The notes: generated by a model from the letters alone, not told the origin. Shown: positions 1 to 10,199, counted from the stretch's first letter. The stretch is 64,000 bases of DNA from Streptomyces sp. AC512_CC834 (GCF_019049325.1 NZ_JAGMUO010000034.1:283764-347763); one strand, 5' to 3'. Translations and numbers: made by a program.

Positions 1-693
1 CAGCGCCCGCACCCGGTCCGAGGTGCCGGAGCCGACGTTGGCCACCATGACCAGACCCTCACCCCCGGGCAGCGCCGGCACCTCCGCGAGCGGCCGGGCC
101 GGCGGAGTGTGCTGGGCACGCGTCGGCACCAGGCCCCGTACGGCGAACGCGGCCCCCGCCCCGAGGGCCGCACCGGCCAGCACGTCGCTCGGGAAGTGGA
201 CGCCGGTGTAGACCCGGGACAGGGCGACCGCGGCGGCCACCGGGGCCACCGCCGCGCCCCACGCCGGGGACTCCAGCGCGACGCCGGTCGCGAACGCGGC
301 CGCCGACGCGGCGTGCCCGGACGGGAAGGACGTCGTGATCGGCTGTCGCTTCAACTGCCGCACCAGCGGAACCGGGTCCAGCACGGGACGGGGCCGGCGC
401 ACCGAGCGCTTGCCGAGGGTGTTGATCGTCAGCGAGGCCAGGCCCAGCGAGGCGAGTCCACGGGCGGCCGCGCGCCGGGCCCTGGGGGTGCGCGAAGCGG
501 CCAGGGCGGCGGCCGCCGCGAACCACAGCACCCCGTGGTTGGCGCCGCGGCTCAGCCGGGGCAGCAGAGGGTCGGCGCCGGGCCAGGTGCGGGCGGCGAC
601 GGCCTCGAAAGCACGCTGGTCCAGGCGCAGGAAGGTGTTGCGCAAGGGGTGCGGGCCGGGCGTCGGGGCGGTGAGGTCTACATCGGGGCTCAT
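1..693 (-). CDS. PAP2 phosphatase / diacylglycerol kinase fusion, 3' part outside the window
   Basis: A membrane-associated lipid phosphatase whose start lies at 693 (ATG) and whose coding frame runs off the left edge. The 231 visible residues carry all three PAP2 signatures: KRSVRRPRP at about 95-103, FPSGH at 123-127 and SRVYTGVHFPSD at 159-170, with hydrophobic segments between them. The last visible stretch (LVMVANVGSGTSDRV) resembles the nucleotide-binding start of a diacylglycerol/sphingosine kinase catalytic domain, so the whole protein is probably the PAP2-DAGK fusion common in actinomycetes. The fusion is inferred, since only about 20 residues of the second domain are in view. It is divergent from the ABC-F gene. 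Confidence 0.85.
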   Translation of the reverse strand, partial: MSPDVDLTAPTPGPHPLRNTFLRLDQRAFEAVAARTWPGADPLLPRLSRGANHGVLWFAAAAALAASRTPRARRAAARGLASLGLASLTINTLGKRSVRRPRPVLDPVPLVRQLKRQPITTSFPSGHAASAAAFATGVALESPAWGAAVAPVAAAVALSRVYTGVHFPSDVLAGAALGAGAAFAVRGLVPTRAQHTPPARPLAEVPALPGGEGLVMVANVGSGTSDRVRAL

Positions 694-816
694 GGCTCCC
701 GCCTACCCTGCGGACGCCGTTTCCTGCGGGTGGCGCGCCCCACGTGCCGCGGGTCGCCGCGGGGCGGCCGAAATGGGTTTGCCCGGAGCGCGGCCGGGGC
801 CGCAGAATCCGGTCTC

Positions 817-2436
817 ATGGGTCACCTCGAAGCCGCGCACCTGGAGTACCACCTCCCCGACGGGAGAGCGCTGCTCGGCGACGTCTCCTTCCGTGTGGGG
901 GAGGGGGCCGTCGTGGCCCTCGTCGGGCCCAACGGGGCGGGCAAGACCACCCTGCTCCGCCTCCTGGCCGGGGAGCTGAAACCGCACGGCGGGAGCGTCA
1001 CCGTCGGCGGCGGCCTCGGTGTGATGCGCCAGTTCGTCGGCTCCGTCCGGGACGAGACGACCGTGCGCGACCTGCTGGTGTCCGTCGCGCCGCCCCGGAT
1101 CCGCGAGGCCGCCCGCGCCGTCGACGCCGCCGAGCACGCGATCATGACGGTCGACGACGAGGCCGCCCAACTGGAGTACGCGCAGGCACTCTCCGACTGG
1201 GCCGAGGCGCGCGGGTACGAGGCCGAGACGCTGTGGGACATCTGCACCACGGCCGCGCTGGGCATCTCCTACGAGAGCGCCCAGTGGCGGCGGGTGAGCA
1301 CGCTCTCCGGCGGCGAGCAGAAACGCCTCGTCCTGGAGGCGCTGCTGCGCGGCACCGACGAGGTGCTGCTGCTCGACGAGCCGGACAACTACCTCGACGT
1401 ACCCGGCAAGCGCTGGCTGGAGGAGCGGCTCGCCGAGACCCGCAAGACCGTGCTGTTCGTCTCCCACGACCGGGAACTCCTCGCCCGCGTCGCCCAGAAA
1501 CTCGTCTCCGTCGAGCCAGGACCCGCGGGCGCCGACGCGTGGGTGCACGGCGGCGGCTTCACCACTTTCCACGAGGCCCGCCGCGAGCGCTTCGCCCGCT
1601 TCGAGGAACTGCGGCGCCGCTGGGACGAGAAGCACGCACAGCTCAAGAAGCTGGTACTGGCGCTGCGTCAGGCCGCTGAGAACAGCCCGGACATGGCCTC
1701 CCGCTACCGCGCCGCCCAGACGAGGCTGCGCAAGTTCGAGGAGGCCGGACCGCCGCCCGAGCCGCCGCGCGAGCAGGACATCAGGATGCGCCTGAAGGGC
1801 GGGCGCACCGGCGTCCGCGCCGTCACCTGCGCAGGGCTGGAACTCACCGGCCTGATGAAACCCTTCGACCTGGAGGTCTTCTACGGCGAACGGGTCGCCG
1901 TCCTCGGCTCCAACGGCTCCGGCAAGTCGCACTTCCTGCGGCTGCTGGCCGGGGACGACGTGACGCACACGGGGAACTGGAATCTCGGGGCGCGCGTGGT
2001 GCCCGGACACTTCGCGCAGACCCACGCCCACCCCGAACTGCTGGGCCGCACCCTCCTGGACATCCTGTGGACCGAGCACGCCCAGGACCGGGGAGCCGCC
2101 ATGTCCCGGCTGCGCCGCTACGAGCTGACCCAGCAGGCCGAGCAGGGCTTCGAGCGGCTCTCGGGCGGCCAGCAGGCCCGCTTCCAGATCCTGCTGCTCG
2201 AACTCCAGGGCGTCACCGCCCTGCTGCTCGACGAGCCGACCGACAACCTGGACCTGGAATCGGCCGAAGCCCTCCAGGAGGGCCTGGAGGGCTTCGAGGG
2301 CACCGTCCTAGCGGTCACCCACGACCGCTGGTTCGCCCGCTCCTTCGACCGGTACCTGGTCTTCGGCAGCGACGGACGCGTCCGCGAGACACCGGAGCCG
2401 GTCTGGGACGAACGGCGGGTGGAGCGAGTCCGCTGA
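817..2436 (+). CDS. ABC-F family ATPase (539 aa)
   Basis: A soluble protein with two ATP-binding cassettes and no membrane domain, as in ribosome-associated ABC-F proteins that act in translation or antibiotic protection. Walker A motifs are GPNGAGKTT (37-45) and GSNGSGKS (365-372). Signature motifs are LSGGEQ (164-169) and LSGGQQ (about 449-454). Walker B strands are LLLDEPDNYLD and LLLDEPTDNLD. The charged inter-domain linker at about 255-320 (EELRRRWDEKHAQLKKL) is the expected helical linker. The ATG at 817 opens the domain-colinear frame; earlier in-frame starts run through the antisense of the PAP2 gene. Which ABC-F subclass it belongs to cannot be decided here. Its last 30 bases are duplicated 168 bases downstream. 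Confidence 0.9.
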   Translation: MGHLEAAHLEYHLPDGRALLGDVSFRVGEGAVVALVGPNGAGKTTLLRLLAGELKPHGGSVTVGGGLGVMRQFVGSVRDETTVRDLLVSVAPPRIREAARAVDAAEHAIMTVDDEAAQLEYAQALSDWAEARGYEAETLWDICTTAALGISYESAQWRRVSTLSGGEQKRLVLEALLRGTDEVLLLDEPDNYLDVPGKRWLEERLAETRKTVLFVSHDRELLARVAQKLVSVEPGPAGADAWVHGGGFTTFHEARRERFARFEELRRRWDEKHAQLKKLVLALRQAAENSPDMASRYRAAQTRLRKFEEAGPPPEPPREQDIRMRLKGGRTGVRAVTCAGLELTGLMKPFDLEVFYGERVAVLGSNGSGKSHFLRLLAGDDVTHTGNWNLGARVVPGHFAQTHAHPELLGRTLLDILWTEHAQDRGAAMSRLRRYELTQQAEQGFERLSGGQQARFQILLLELQGVTALLLDEPTDNLDLESAEALQEGLEGFEGTVLAVTHDRWFARSFDRYLVFGSDGRVRETPEPVWDERRVERVR

Positions 2437-3012
2437 GGCCCGCCCCGGCCGGCCTGGGGCCTGTCCCCGACCGATCCGGGGCTGTCCCCGACCTGTCCGG
2501 CCGGTCTGGGGCTGCCTCCGTCTGTCCTCGGCCCTGTCCGGCCGGTCCGGGGTTGTCGTCGGCCTGTCCGGCCGGACGAACGGCGGGTGGAGCGGGTCCG
2601 CTGAGGTCCGGCCCGGCCGGCCTGGGGCCTGCCCGGCCGGTCCGGGGCTGTACCCGGCCTGTCCGGCCGGTCTGGGCCGGTCCTCGGCCTGTCCGGCCGA
2701 TGCGGGGATGTCGTCGGTCTGTCCGGCCGGTCTGGGCTGCCTCGGCCTGTCCGGGGTGTCGTCGAGCTGTCCGGCTGATGCGGGGATGTCGTCGGTCTGT
2801 CCGGCCGGTCAGGGGCTGTCCCCGCCTGTCCCGGCCTGTGCGGGGATGTCGTCGTTCTTGTCCGGACGCTGCGGGCCTGTGCCCGGCCTATACCCGGCCT
2901 ATCCGGGCTGGGCCCCAGCCTGTCCGGGTGGTCCCCGGCTTGTCCGGCTGGGCCCCGGCCTGTCCGGGGGGCCGGGCCGGTCTCCGGTCTGTTCGGCCGT
3001 GCCGGGGGTCGG
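2437..3012. repeat. Nested GC-rich minisatellite between ABC-F and baeRF2 genes
   Basis: About 575 bases made almost entirely of degenerate copies of a unit close to CCTGTCCGGCCGGTC followed by a variable G/T-rich tail such as TGGGGCTG. Larger duplications are layered on top. A 168-base step repeats the last codons and stop of the ABC-F gene (2407 copied at 2575). A 78-base step repeats a 34-base block (2699 copied at 2777). Open frames across it are artefacts of the repeat. No gene is supported. Confidence 0.85.
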
Positions 3013-3015
3013 CGG

Positions 3016-4137
3016 TCACTTCCAGCGCAGCAGTGCGCCCAGGCCGCCCACCGGTGACTTTTCGGCGGCCTTCGCGGGCAGTGCCGCGGTCACCGAGATC
3101 GCCGGGGCGCCGGTCATCACCGCCGAGCGCAGCAGGGCGTCGTCCGCCCGTGCCGACCAGGAGTTCTGCTCGCCGAGCGTCTTCAGCTCCGTACGGCGCA
3201 CCGCCAACTGGTCGGCGTCCTCGCCGATCCACACCTCGCGATGCGTGTCGGGGCCGTCCGGGATGATCAGCAGCTCGTCGATGCGGTGCTCCCGGGCGGC
3301 CTCGACCAGCGCGGGCACGCCCTCCGCCGCGCCGGCCCGGCCCTCGTCGTCCGGCGACCTGGCGGCCAGGAACCGGTCCAGGTCCTCCCGCGCCCGCGAG
3401 CGCACGTGGTCGTCGCGCAGCCTCTCCACCTCGTCGTCCAGCAGCCGGCTGCCGGCACCGCGCGAGGCCTCCGCGATCCGCTCCTGGATCCGCCCGGGCA
3501 GCCGCTCGTGCACCGACCGCCGCTCCCGGTCGTCACCCACCAGGATCAGCAGATCCGCGCCCGTCTCCTCCTGGCACACCGCGAGCGCGTCCGCGATCTC
3601 CGCCGCGTTGTGCTCCCAGGTGTTCTCCACCCGGAGCTGGAAGTGCCGCTCCGACCAGTCCACGCTGCTCGTCCGGTGCACCGGCCACTGCCTGCCGGTC
3701 ACGCCGCCCGCGTCGGAGCTGCCCAGCGCGCTGCGCAGCTCGAAGTCGGCACCCTTGCGGTCGATGTACGCCACCACGCACACCGGGTTCTCGCCGGCCA
3801 GGTCGAGCAACGGCGTGACGTGCGGCAGCGGAGCCCAGTCGGCGGTGGTCCCGCCGTACGGCGGCCGGGCCAGCGGCGGATCGAGGACCACCCGTCCGGC
3901 ACACGCGAACAGGGCCCGCCCGTGCGGGTCGGTGGCGTGCCGCAGCTCGTCCACCGCCTCCCGCACCGCCCGGCAGGTGGTGTCGTCCGCGCCCTGCTCC
4001 GCCAGCTCCCGCGCTACCGCGGCGGCCGTCAGCTCACGTTCGTGGGGGGTGTTCTCCGTGTGCCGGGACAGGTCGACGTACACGGAGGCCCAGGGTCCCT
4101 GATGTTCGTAGAGGGGGTGCAGAAACGCGAGATCCAT
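3016..4137 (-). CDS. baeRF2 / Vms1-like (Rv2629-type) protein, 373 aa
   Basis: Probable member of bacterial archaeo-eukaryotic release factor family 2, relatives of eRF1 and of Vms1/ANKZF1 peptidyl-tRNA hydrolases. The actinobacterial members, such as mycobacterial Rv2629, are linked to dormancy and stress. Visible family traits are the N-terminal VYVDLSRHTENT strand, the central LLILVGDDRERRSVHERLP block, a long charged helix, and a C-terminal GGLGALLRWK tail. No signal peptide or membrane segment is seen. The ATG at 4137 is chosen because the family begins near this point and a SigB-type promoter lies at 4188-4212. A longer frame upstream would overlap the divergent DUF6158 gene. The biochemical activity is inferred from the family. 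Confidence 0.72.
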   Translation of the reverse strand: MDLAFLHPLYEHQGPWASVYVDLSRHTENTPHERELTAAAVARELAEQGADDTTCRAVREAVDELRHATDPHGRALFACAGRVVLDPPLARPPYGGTTADWAPLPHVTPLLDLAGENPVCVVAYIDRKGADFELRSALGSSDAGGVTGRQWPVHRTSSVDWSERHFQLRVENTWEHNAAEIADALAVCQEETGADLLILVGDDRERRSVHERLPGRIQERIAEASRGAGSRLLDDEVERLRDDHVRSRAREDLDRFLAARSPDDEGRAGAAEGVPALVEAAREHRIDELLIIPDGPDTHREVWIGEDADQLAVRRTELKTLGEQNSWSARADDALLRSAVMTGAPAISVTAALPAKAAEKSPVGGLGALLRWK

Positions 4138-4187
4138 GTGGCTGCCCTCCCGGGTGCCGCTCGGGGGTGGTAGTGCTGCGGGGGCGG

Positions 4188-4212
4188 GTACCCGGACCGC
4201 ATGAACGAACAC
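4188..4212 (-). promoter_or_regulatory. SigB-type promoter (GTGT-N15-GGGTAC) for the baeRF2 gene
   Basis: Read on the minus strand, GTGT is followed by 15 bases and GGGTAC, matching the Streptomyces SigB/SigF-group consensus GNNT-N14-16-GGGTAC/T. It lies 51 bases upstream of the baeRF2 start. The same element with the same spacing occurs at 5548-5572. The -10 box is the palindrome GGGTACCC, so it could also read rightward, but no good -35 is seen on the plus strand. Confidence 0.6.
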
Positions 4213-4479
4213 GACACGCGGGAGGACACCGTGACCGGTGTGGACCCGGGCCGCTTGGACGACCAGCAGCTCATGAAAGAGCTGGAGACCATCCACCGCA
4301 CGCGCCACGACACCCTGCTGTACGCGTCGAACGACGCACTGCGGGCCCACAACGACCGCATGGCACGGCTGGAGGGCGAGTGGCTGCGCCGCAACCCCCG
4401 GCGCAGCGTCGCCCCGGGCCGCACCCGTGAGGGCGCCCGGGAACGGGGCTGCGGCCAGGCCGCCGCCCCCGGCGGCTGA
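4201..4479 (+). CDS. DUF6158 family protein, 92 aa
   Basis: Small, charged, cytoplasmic protein of unknown function. The core GVDPGRLDDQQLMKELETIH followed by TRHDTLL and ALRAHNDRMARLEGEWLRRNP is the recognisable DUF6158 pattern, a helical domain of about 70 residues found in Streptomyces. The tail after residue 70 is poorly ordered. It diverges from the baeRF2 gene. The start lies only 9 bases downstream of a GGGTAC box, and no clear ribosome-binding site is visible, so a leaderless message is possible. Confidence 0.7.
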   Translation: MNEHDTREDTVTGVDPGRLDDQQLMKELETIHRTRHDTLLYASNDALRAHNDRMARLEGEWLRRNPRRSVAPGRTREGARERGCGQAAAPGG

Positions 4480-4511
4480 AGGGGCTGAGGGCGGCTGAGG
4501 GCGGCCGAGTC

Positions 4512-5060
4512 TCAGCCGCCCTCGCCCGCCTTGGCGAACTCCGCGAGATACGTCTCGCAGAACGCCTGGAGGTCGTCCGGCTTGCGGCTGGTGATCAGGA
4601 CGTTGTCGCCGTGGTCGCAGACCTTCACCTGTTCGTCGACCCAGGTGGCGCCCGCGTTGCGCAGGTCGGTGCGGAGACTGGGCCAGGAGGTCATGGTCCG
4701 GCCGCGCACGACGTCCGCCTCGACCAGCGTCCACGGCGCGTGACAGATGGCGGCCACCGGCAGGCCCTGCTCGAAGAAGTCCCGGACGAACGCCACGGCC
4801 TTCTCGTCGGTCCGCAGGAAGTCCGGGTTCGCCACGCCGCCGGGCAGGACCAGGCCGCCGAACGAGTCGGCGGACGTGTCACCCACCACCTCGTCGACCG
4901 GGAACGTGTCCGCCTTGTCGAGGTGGTCGAAGCCCTGGATCTCGCCGGCCCGCGTGGAGACCAGTACGGGCTCGTGGCCCGCGTCCTTCGCCGCCTTCCA
5001 CGGCTCGGTCAGTTCGACCTGTTCGACGCCCTCGGGCGCGGTGAGAAAAGCGATGCGCAT
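4512..5060 (-). CDS. DJ-1/PfpI family protein (YhbO/YraA-like), 182 aa
   Basis: Type-1 glutamine amidotransferase-fold protein of the DJ-1/PfpI family; members act as glyoxalases, deglycases or general stress proteins. The nucleophile elbow is AICHAPW with Cys106 and His107, and the upstream FGGLVLPGG loop and the terminal VLITSRKPDDLQAFC strand are typical. Its length matches the family (170-190 aa). A purine-rich GGAAAGGAA lies before the ATG at 5060. It lies 45 bases after the DUF2795 gene on the same strand and may be co-transcribed from the SigB-type promoter of that gene. Confidence 0.88.
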   Translation of the reverse strand: MRIAFLTAPEGVEQVELTEPWKAAKDAGHEPVLVSTRAGEIQGFDHLDKADTFPVDEVVGDTSADSFGGLVLPGGVANPDFLRTDEKAVAFVRDFFEQGLPVAAICHAPWTLVEADVVRGRTMTSWPSLRTDLRNAGATWVDEQVKVCDHGDNVLITSRKPDDLQAFCETYLAEFAKAGEGG

Positions 5061-5105
5061 GGGGTTCGGATTCCTTTCCCGGCGCGTGTGTGGTTTCGGC
5101 CGGTC

Positions 5106-5513
5106 CTACGCGCTCTGCGGCCCGGGAGGACCGGACCGGCTGTGCTCGGTCAGGGCCACCGCCAGTTCCTGGACGTTGTCGTAGCGCGCCTTGTGCGGCA
5201 GCCGGTCCAGGCCCTCGACGAGGGCGTCCGGCGCGTTGCCGCGGCGCAGCGTGCGGGTCAGTTCCCGCGGTCCCGCGGGGAAGCTGCCCCGGGTCAGGTT
5301 CCGGGCCAGGTCGAGCCGGAGGGCCTCCAGGTACGTCGGCCCGCGGCCCGGTGTCACCGGTCCGTAGGTGACGTCCGGGTCGTCCTCGGCGGCCGGTTCC
5401 GGGTCGTTCCACTCCTCGCTGCGGGTGGGGTGCCCGGACCTGAGCAGACCCTGCAGTTCGTGCTTCATCTCGTCGTCGCGGTGGACGCTCATCCGGTCGC
5501 TGCCTCGCTGCAT
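5106..5513 (-). CDS. DUF2795 domain protein, 135 aa
   Basis: Small protein with a C-terminal DUF2795 domain, shown by the pattern NLTRGSFPAGPRELTRTL, then LDRLPHKARYDNVQELAVAL. The function of the domain is unknown; it is common beside stress genes in actinomycetes. The N-terminal half is acidic and low in complexity (EPAAEDDPDV). The ATG at 5513 is preceded by GGAGGGAG at good spacing, which favours it over the internal ATG at 5490. A SigB-type promoter lies 35 bases upstream. It is likely the first gene of a two-gene unit with the DJ-1/PfpI protein. Confidence 0.72.
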   Translation of the reverse strand: MQRGSDRMSVHRDDEMKHELQGLLRSGHPTRSEEWNDPEPAAEDDPDVTYGPVTPGRGPTYLEALRLDLARNLTRGSFPAGPRELTRTLRRGNAPDALVEGLDRLPHKARYDNVQELAVALTEHSRSGPPGPQSA

Positions 5514-5547
5514 GTCTCCCTCCAGATCCTCAGGGGGTGCCGACCGC

Positions 5548-5572
5548 GTACCCGGACACCGCGGGCCGACAC
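5548..5572 (-). promoter_or_regulatory. SigB-type promoter (GTGT-N15-GGGTAC) for the DUF2795 gene
   Basis: On the minus strand GTGT and GGGTAC are separated by exactly 15 bases, the same form as at 4188-4212. The predicted start of transcription is near 5540, giving a leader of about 27 bases that contains the GGAGGGAG ribosome-binding site. This ties the DUF2795 and probably DJ-1 genes to the general stress sigma group. Confidence 0.62.
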
Positions 5573-5605
5573 GGATTCGCCCGGACGGTTCCGTTCCGAT
5601 TTCGG

Positions 5606-5674
5606 CGGATCACGAGCGGATCAGGAGCGGATCAGGAATCGAGAAGCGCTGGCCGCCGTACCCCCTCTAGCGTG
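5606..5674 (+). promoter_or_regulatory. Promoter and operator-like direct repeats of the UvrA-like gene
   Basis: Three 11-base direct repeats (GCGGATCACGA, then GCGGATCAGGA twice, 5606-5638) lead into GGATCAGGAATCGAGAAGCG (5629-5648). After 19 bases comes a -10-like TAGCGT (5668-5673). The same GG(A)TCAGGAAnnGAGAAGCG-N19-TAGCGTG layout lies before the VOC gene at 8585-8629. The 11-base period would place bound protein subunits on one face of the helix. Confidence 0.6.
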
Positions 5675-5740
5675 TGACCACTGAGGCACCGAGGCACTGA
5701 GGGCGTCATCTTCACCGAGCCCCCGACAGATGGAGACACG

Positions 5741-8137
<2,397 letters not shown>

Positions 8138-8152
8138 GCGCGGCGGCCCACG

Positions 8153-8184
8153 GCGCCGGCACCGCTACCGGTGGTGTCCGGCGC
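8153..8184 (+). terminator. Hairpin after the UvrA-like gene
   Basis: GCGCCGG (8153-8159) pairs with CCGGCGC (8178-8184), extended by CACC with GGTG across one bulged base, around a 9-base loop. It starts 16 bases after the stop codon. There is no U tract, which is usual for Streptomyces terminators. Confidence 0.45.
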
Positions 8185-8201
8185 TGTGGGATCGTGTCCG
8201 G

Positions 8202-8630
8202 GTGACGACGCTGGAGGATCTCGCCCGGCTGCGCCGGGCCCGCGACCTGATGGACCGCGAGTACGCCGAGCCGCTCGACGTCCCGGCGCTGGCGCGCGCC
8301 GCCCTCATGTCGGCGGGCCACTTCTCCCGCAGCTTCCGCGCCGCCTACGGCGAGACGCCGTACAGCTACCTGATGACGCGCCGCATCGAGCGCGCCAAGG
8401 CGCTGCTGAGGCGGGGCGACATGAACGTCACCGACGTCTGCTTCGCGGTCGGCTGTACCTCGCTCGGCTCGTTCAGTTCGCGGTTCACCGAGCTGGTCGG
8501 CGAGAGCCCGAGCGCCTACCGGGACCGCGACCACACCGACGGCGCCGCCGTCCCGGCCTGCGTCGCCAAGGTCCACACCCGGCCGGTCAGGAACGGAGAA
8601 GCGAAGCCCGCGGCACCGCCCGTAGCGTGA
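8202..8630 (+). CDS. AraC-family transcriptional regulator, 142 aa
   Basis: Consists almost only of the double helix-turn-helix DNA-binding unit: ALARAALMSAGHFSRSFRAAYGETPYSYL for the first helix pair and MNVTDVCFAVGCTSLGSFSSRFTELVGESPSAYR for the second. There is no N-terminal sensing domain; the tail after residue 115 is disordered. The GTG at 8202 is the only start that opens the domain (MTTLEDLARL). Its last codons contain the promoter of the following VOC gene, including the GGTCAGGAAC element that also lies before the UvrA-like gene, so it is the obvious candidate regulator for both. Confidence 0.88.
   Translation: MTTLEDLARLRRARDLMDREYAEPLDVPALARAALMSAGHFSRSFRAAYGETPYSYLMTRRIERAKALLRRGDMNVTDVCFAVGCTSLGSFSSRFTELVGESPSAYRDRDHTDGAAVPACVAKVHTRPVRNGEAKPAAPPVA
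8585..8629 (+). promoter_or_regulatory. Promoter of the VOC gene sharing the UvrA-like promoter element
   Basis: GGTCAGGAACGGAGAAGCG (8585-8603) is followed after 19 bases by TAGCGTG (8623-8629), the same order and spacing as at 5629-5674. The -10 box sits about 7 bases before the ATG at 8636, so the VOC message is probably leaderless. The element lies inside the 3' coding end of the AraC gene. Confidence 0.6.
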
Positions 8631-8635
8631 CGCGC

Positions 8636-9052
8636 ATGGACATCAACCTCTCGCAGTGCTTCATCGCCGTCGACGACCACGACAAGGCGCTCGCCTTCTA
8701 CCGGGACGTACTCGGCATGGACGTCCGCAACGACGTCGGGTTCGAAGGGATGCGCTGGGTGACCGTCGGCTCCCCGGCCCAGCCCGACGTGGACATCGTC
8801 CTCGAACCGCCGCTCGCGGACCCGGGCGCGTCGGCCGCCGACAAGGAGGCCATGGCCGAACTGCTGGCGAAGGGCTTCCTGCGCGGCGTCATCTTCACCA
8901 CCGACGACGTCGACGCCACCTTCGAGCGCATCCGCGCCGCGGGCGCCGAGGTCCTCCAGGAGCCGGTCGACCAGCCCTACGGCGTACGCGACTGCGCCTT
9001 CCGCGACCCGGCCGGCAACATGCTGCGCTTCACCCAGCCGCGGAAGGAGTGA
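8636..9052 (+). CDS. VOC (glyoxalase/bleomycin-resistance fold) protein, 138 aa
   Basis: Single-domain vicinal oxygen chelate protein. It shows two beta-alpha-beta-beta-beta halves: QCFIAVDDHDKALAFYRDVLGMDV at the start and GVIFTTDDVDATFERIRAAGAEVL from about residue 83. It ends with the family motif YGVRDCAFRDPAGNMLRFTQP, which provides a candidate metal-binding acidic residue. Whether it is a lyase, dioxygenase or binding protein is not shown. The ATG at 8636 is preferred over an in-frame GTG at 8627 because the probable -10 box overlaps the latter. Confidence 0.85.
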   Translation: MDINLSQCFIAVDDHDKALAFYRDVLGMDVRNDVGFEGMRWVTVGSPAQPDVDIVLEPPLADPGASAADKEAMAELLAKGFLRGVIFTTDDVDATFERIRAAGAEVLQEPVDQPYGVRDCAFRDPAGNMLRFTQPRKE

Positions 9053-9404
9053 CCACAGGTCCCGCGCCGCGTGTCCCGCGCCCCGTGTCCCGTGTCCCGT
9101 GTCCCGTACGGAGAACTTCCGGGTGTTTGCCGTGGGGGACAGGGGGCAGGTGCAAGTTCAGTGCTTCGGACAGGAGGCACGTCCGTGGGAGCGGCGCGAG
9201 GCCGCCACGGATGCGTCCGTCGGGGCTCGGACGCCCTCCCACGGTGACCGCCCGACCCAAGGGCCGCGTCGTCGTACCGGTGCCGCCCGCCCCGCGTGCC
9301 GGAGGTGCTTCGAGCCCCGGCCGCCCACCGCGCGGGCCGCGCCGACCGGGCTGCCGTCCGGCGCGACGACGGGACCCCGCGCTCCGAGGGAGTTGCGACG
9401 CACC
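9053..9404 (+). promoter_or_regulatory. 352-base leader of the sigma-factor gene with short repeats and a SigB-type promoter
   Basis: No gene is supported. The left end holds about four imperfect copies of the 8-base unit CGTGTCCC (9066-9106). At 9125-9148 GTTT is followed by 15 bases and GGGCA, one base off the SigB-group -10 GGGTA. This would make the downstream sigma gene autoregulated or cascade-controlled, with a leader of about 250 bases. A GAGGGAG ribosome-binding site lies at about 9386-9392. Confidence 0.45.
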
Positions 9405-10199
9405 ATGCCGATCCACGCCAGTGTGAAGCACCCGCACGACGACGCCCCCGACACCGCCGACGCGTTCCGTCGGCTCGCCCGCCTTCCCGACGGCCCGGAG
9501 CGCGACGCGGTCCGCGACCGGATCGTCGAGGCCTGGCTGCCCATGGCCGAACGGCTGGCGGGACGATTCCGCAGCCGCGGCGAGAGCTACGAGGACCTGC
9601 GCCAGGTCGCGGCCCTCGGCCTCGTCAAGGCCGTCGACCGGTACGACCCCGAGCGCGGCAACGCCTTCGAGAGCTACGCCGTGCCGACCGTCACCGGCGA
9701 GATCAAGCGCCACTTCCGCGACCACATGTGGACCCTGCACGTGCCGCGCCGGGTCCAGGAACTGCGCAACCGCGTGCGTTTCGCCGGCCAGGAGCTGTCC
9801 CAGACCATCCCCGGCCGCAGGCCCACCGTCACCGAGATCGCCGAGCGCGCCGACCTGAGCGAGGAGGACGTCCGGGTCGGTCTTGAGGCGCTGGAGAGCT
9901 TCACCGCGCTGTCCCTGGACGCCGAACTCCCCGGCAGCGAGGACGGCTACTCGCTCGGCGACGCGCTCGGCGCCCCCGACCCGGCCCTCGACACGGTTGT
10001 CGACCGCGAGGCCGTGAAGGACCGCCTGGCCGAACTGCCCCCGCGCGAGCGCGCCATCCTCTACATGCGCTTCTTCGACGACATGACCCAGAGCCGCATC
10101 GCCGAACAACTCGGCATCTCCCAGATGCACGTCTCGCGCCTGATCACCCGCTGCTGCGACCGGGTACGGGAAGAGGTACTGCGGGACCCGGCGGCCTGA
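9405..10199 (+). CDS. sigK: RNA polymerase sigma factor, SigB/SigF/SigG group (264 aa)
   Basis: Group-3 sigma factor. Region 2 is VEAWLPMAERLAGRFRSRGESYEDLRQVAALGLVKAVDRYD, followed by the promoter-melting FESYAVPTVTGEIKRHFRDHMW. Region 3 contains VPRRVQELRNRV, and region 4 has PPRERAILYMRFFDDMTQSRIAEQLGISQMHVSRL. The symbol rests on gene order: in S. coelicolor, as I remember it, sigK (SCO6520) sits between a UvrA-like/AraC/VOC set and the nar1 operon. SigK there restrains differentiation and secondary metabolism. No anti-sigma gene is adjacent. The start at 9405 follows GAGGGAG. Confidence 0.85.
   Translation: MPIHASVKHPHDDAPDTADAFRRLARLPDGPERDAVRDRIVEAWLPMAERLAGRFRSRGESYEDLRQVAALGLVKAVDRYDPERGNAFESYAVPTVTGEIKRHFRDHMWTLHVPRRVQELRNRVRFAGQELSQTIPGRRPTVTEIAERADLSEEDVRVGLEALESFTALSLDAELPGSEDGYSLGDALGAPDPALDTVVDREAVKDRLAELPPRERAILYMRFFDDMTQSRIAEQLGISQMHVSRLITRCCDRVREEVLRDPAA

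Noticed and set aside
2437..3012. A CRISPR-like array
   Set aside because: The units are degenerate and directly adjacent, without unique spacers of constant length, and no cas genes are present.
2067..4102. Open frames reading through the minisatellite (Pro/Arg/Ser-rich products)
   Set aside because: They arise because the repeat has no stop codons in some frames. There is no ribosome-binding site and no similarity, and they overlap the baeRF2 gene.
4186..4191. A rightward SigB-type promoter for the DUF6158 gene
   Set aside because: GGGTAC is present as part of a palindrome, but no GNNT lies 14-16 bases upstream on the plus strand.
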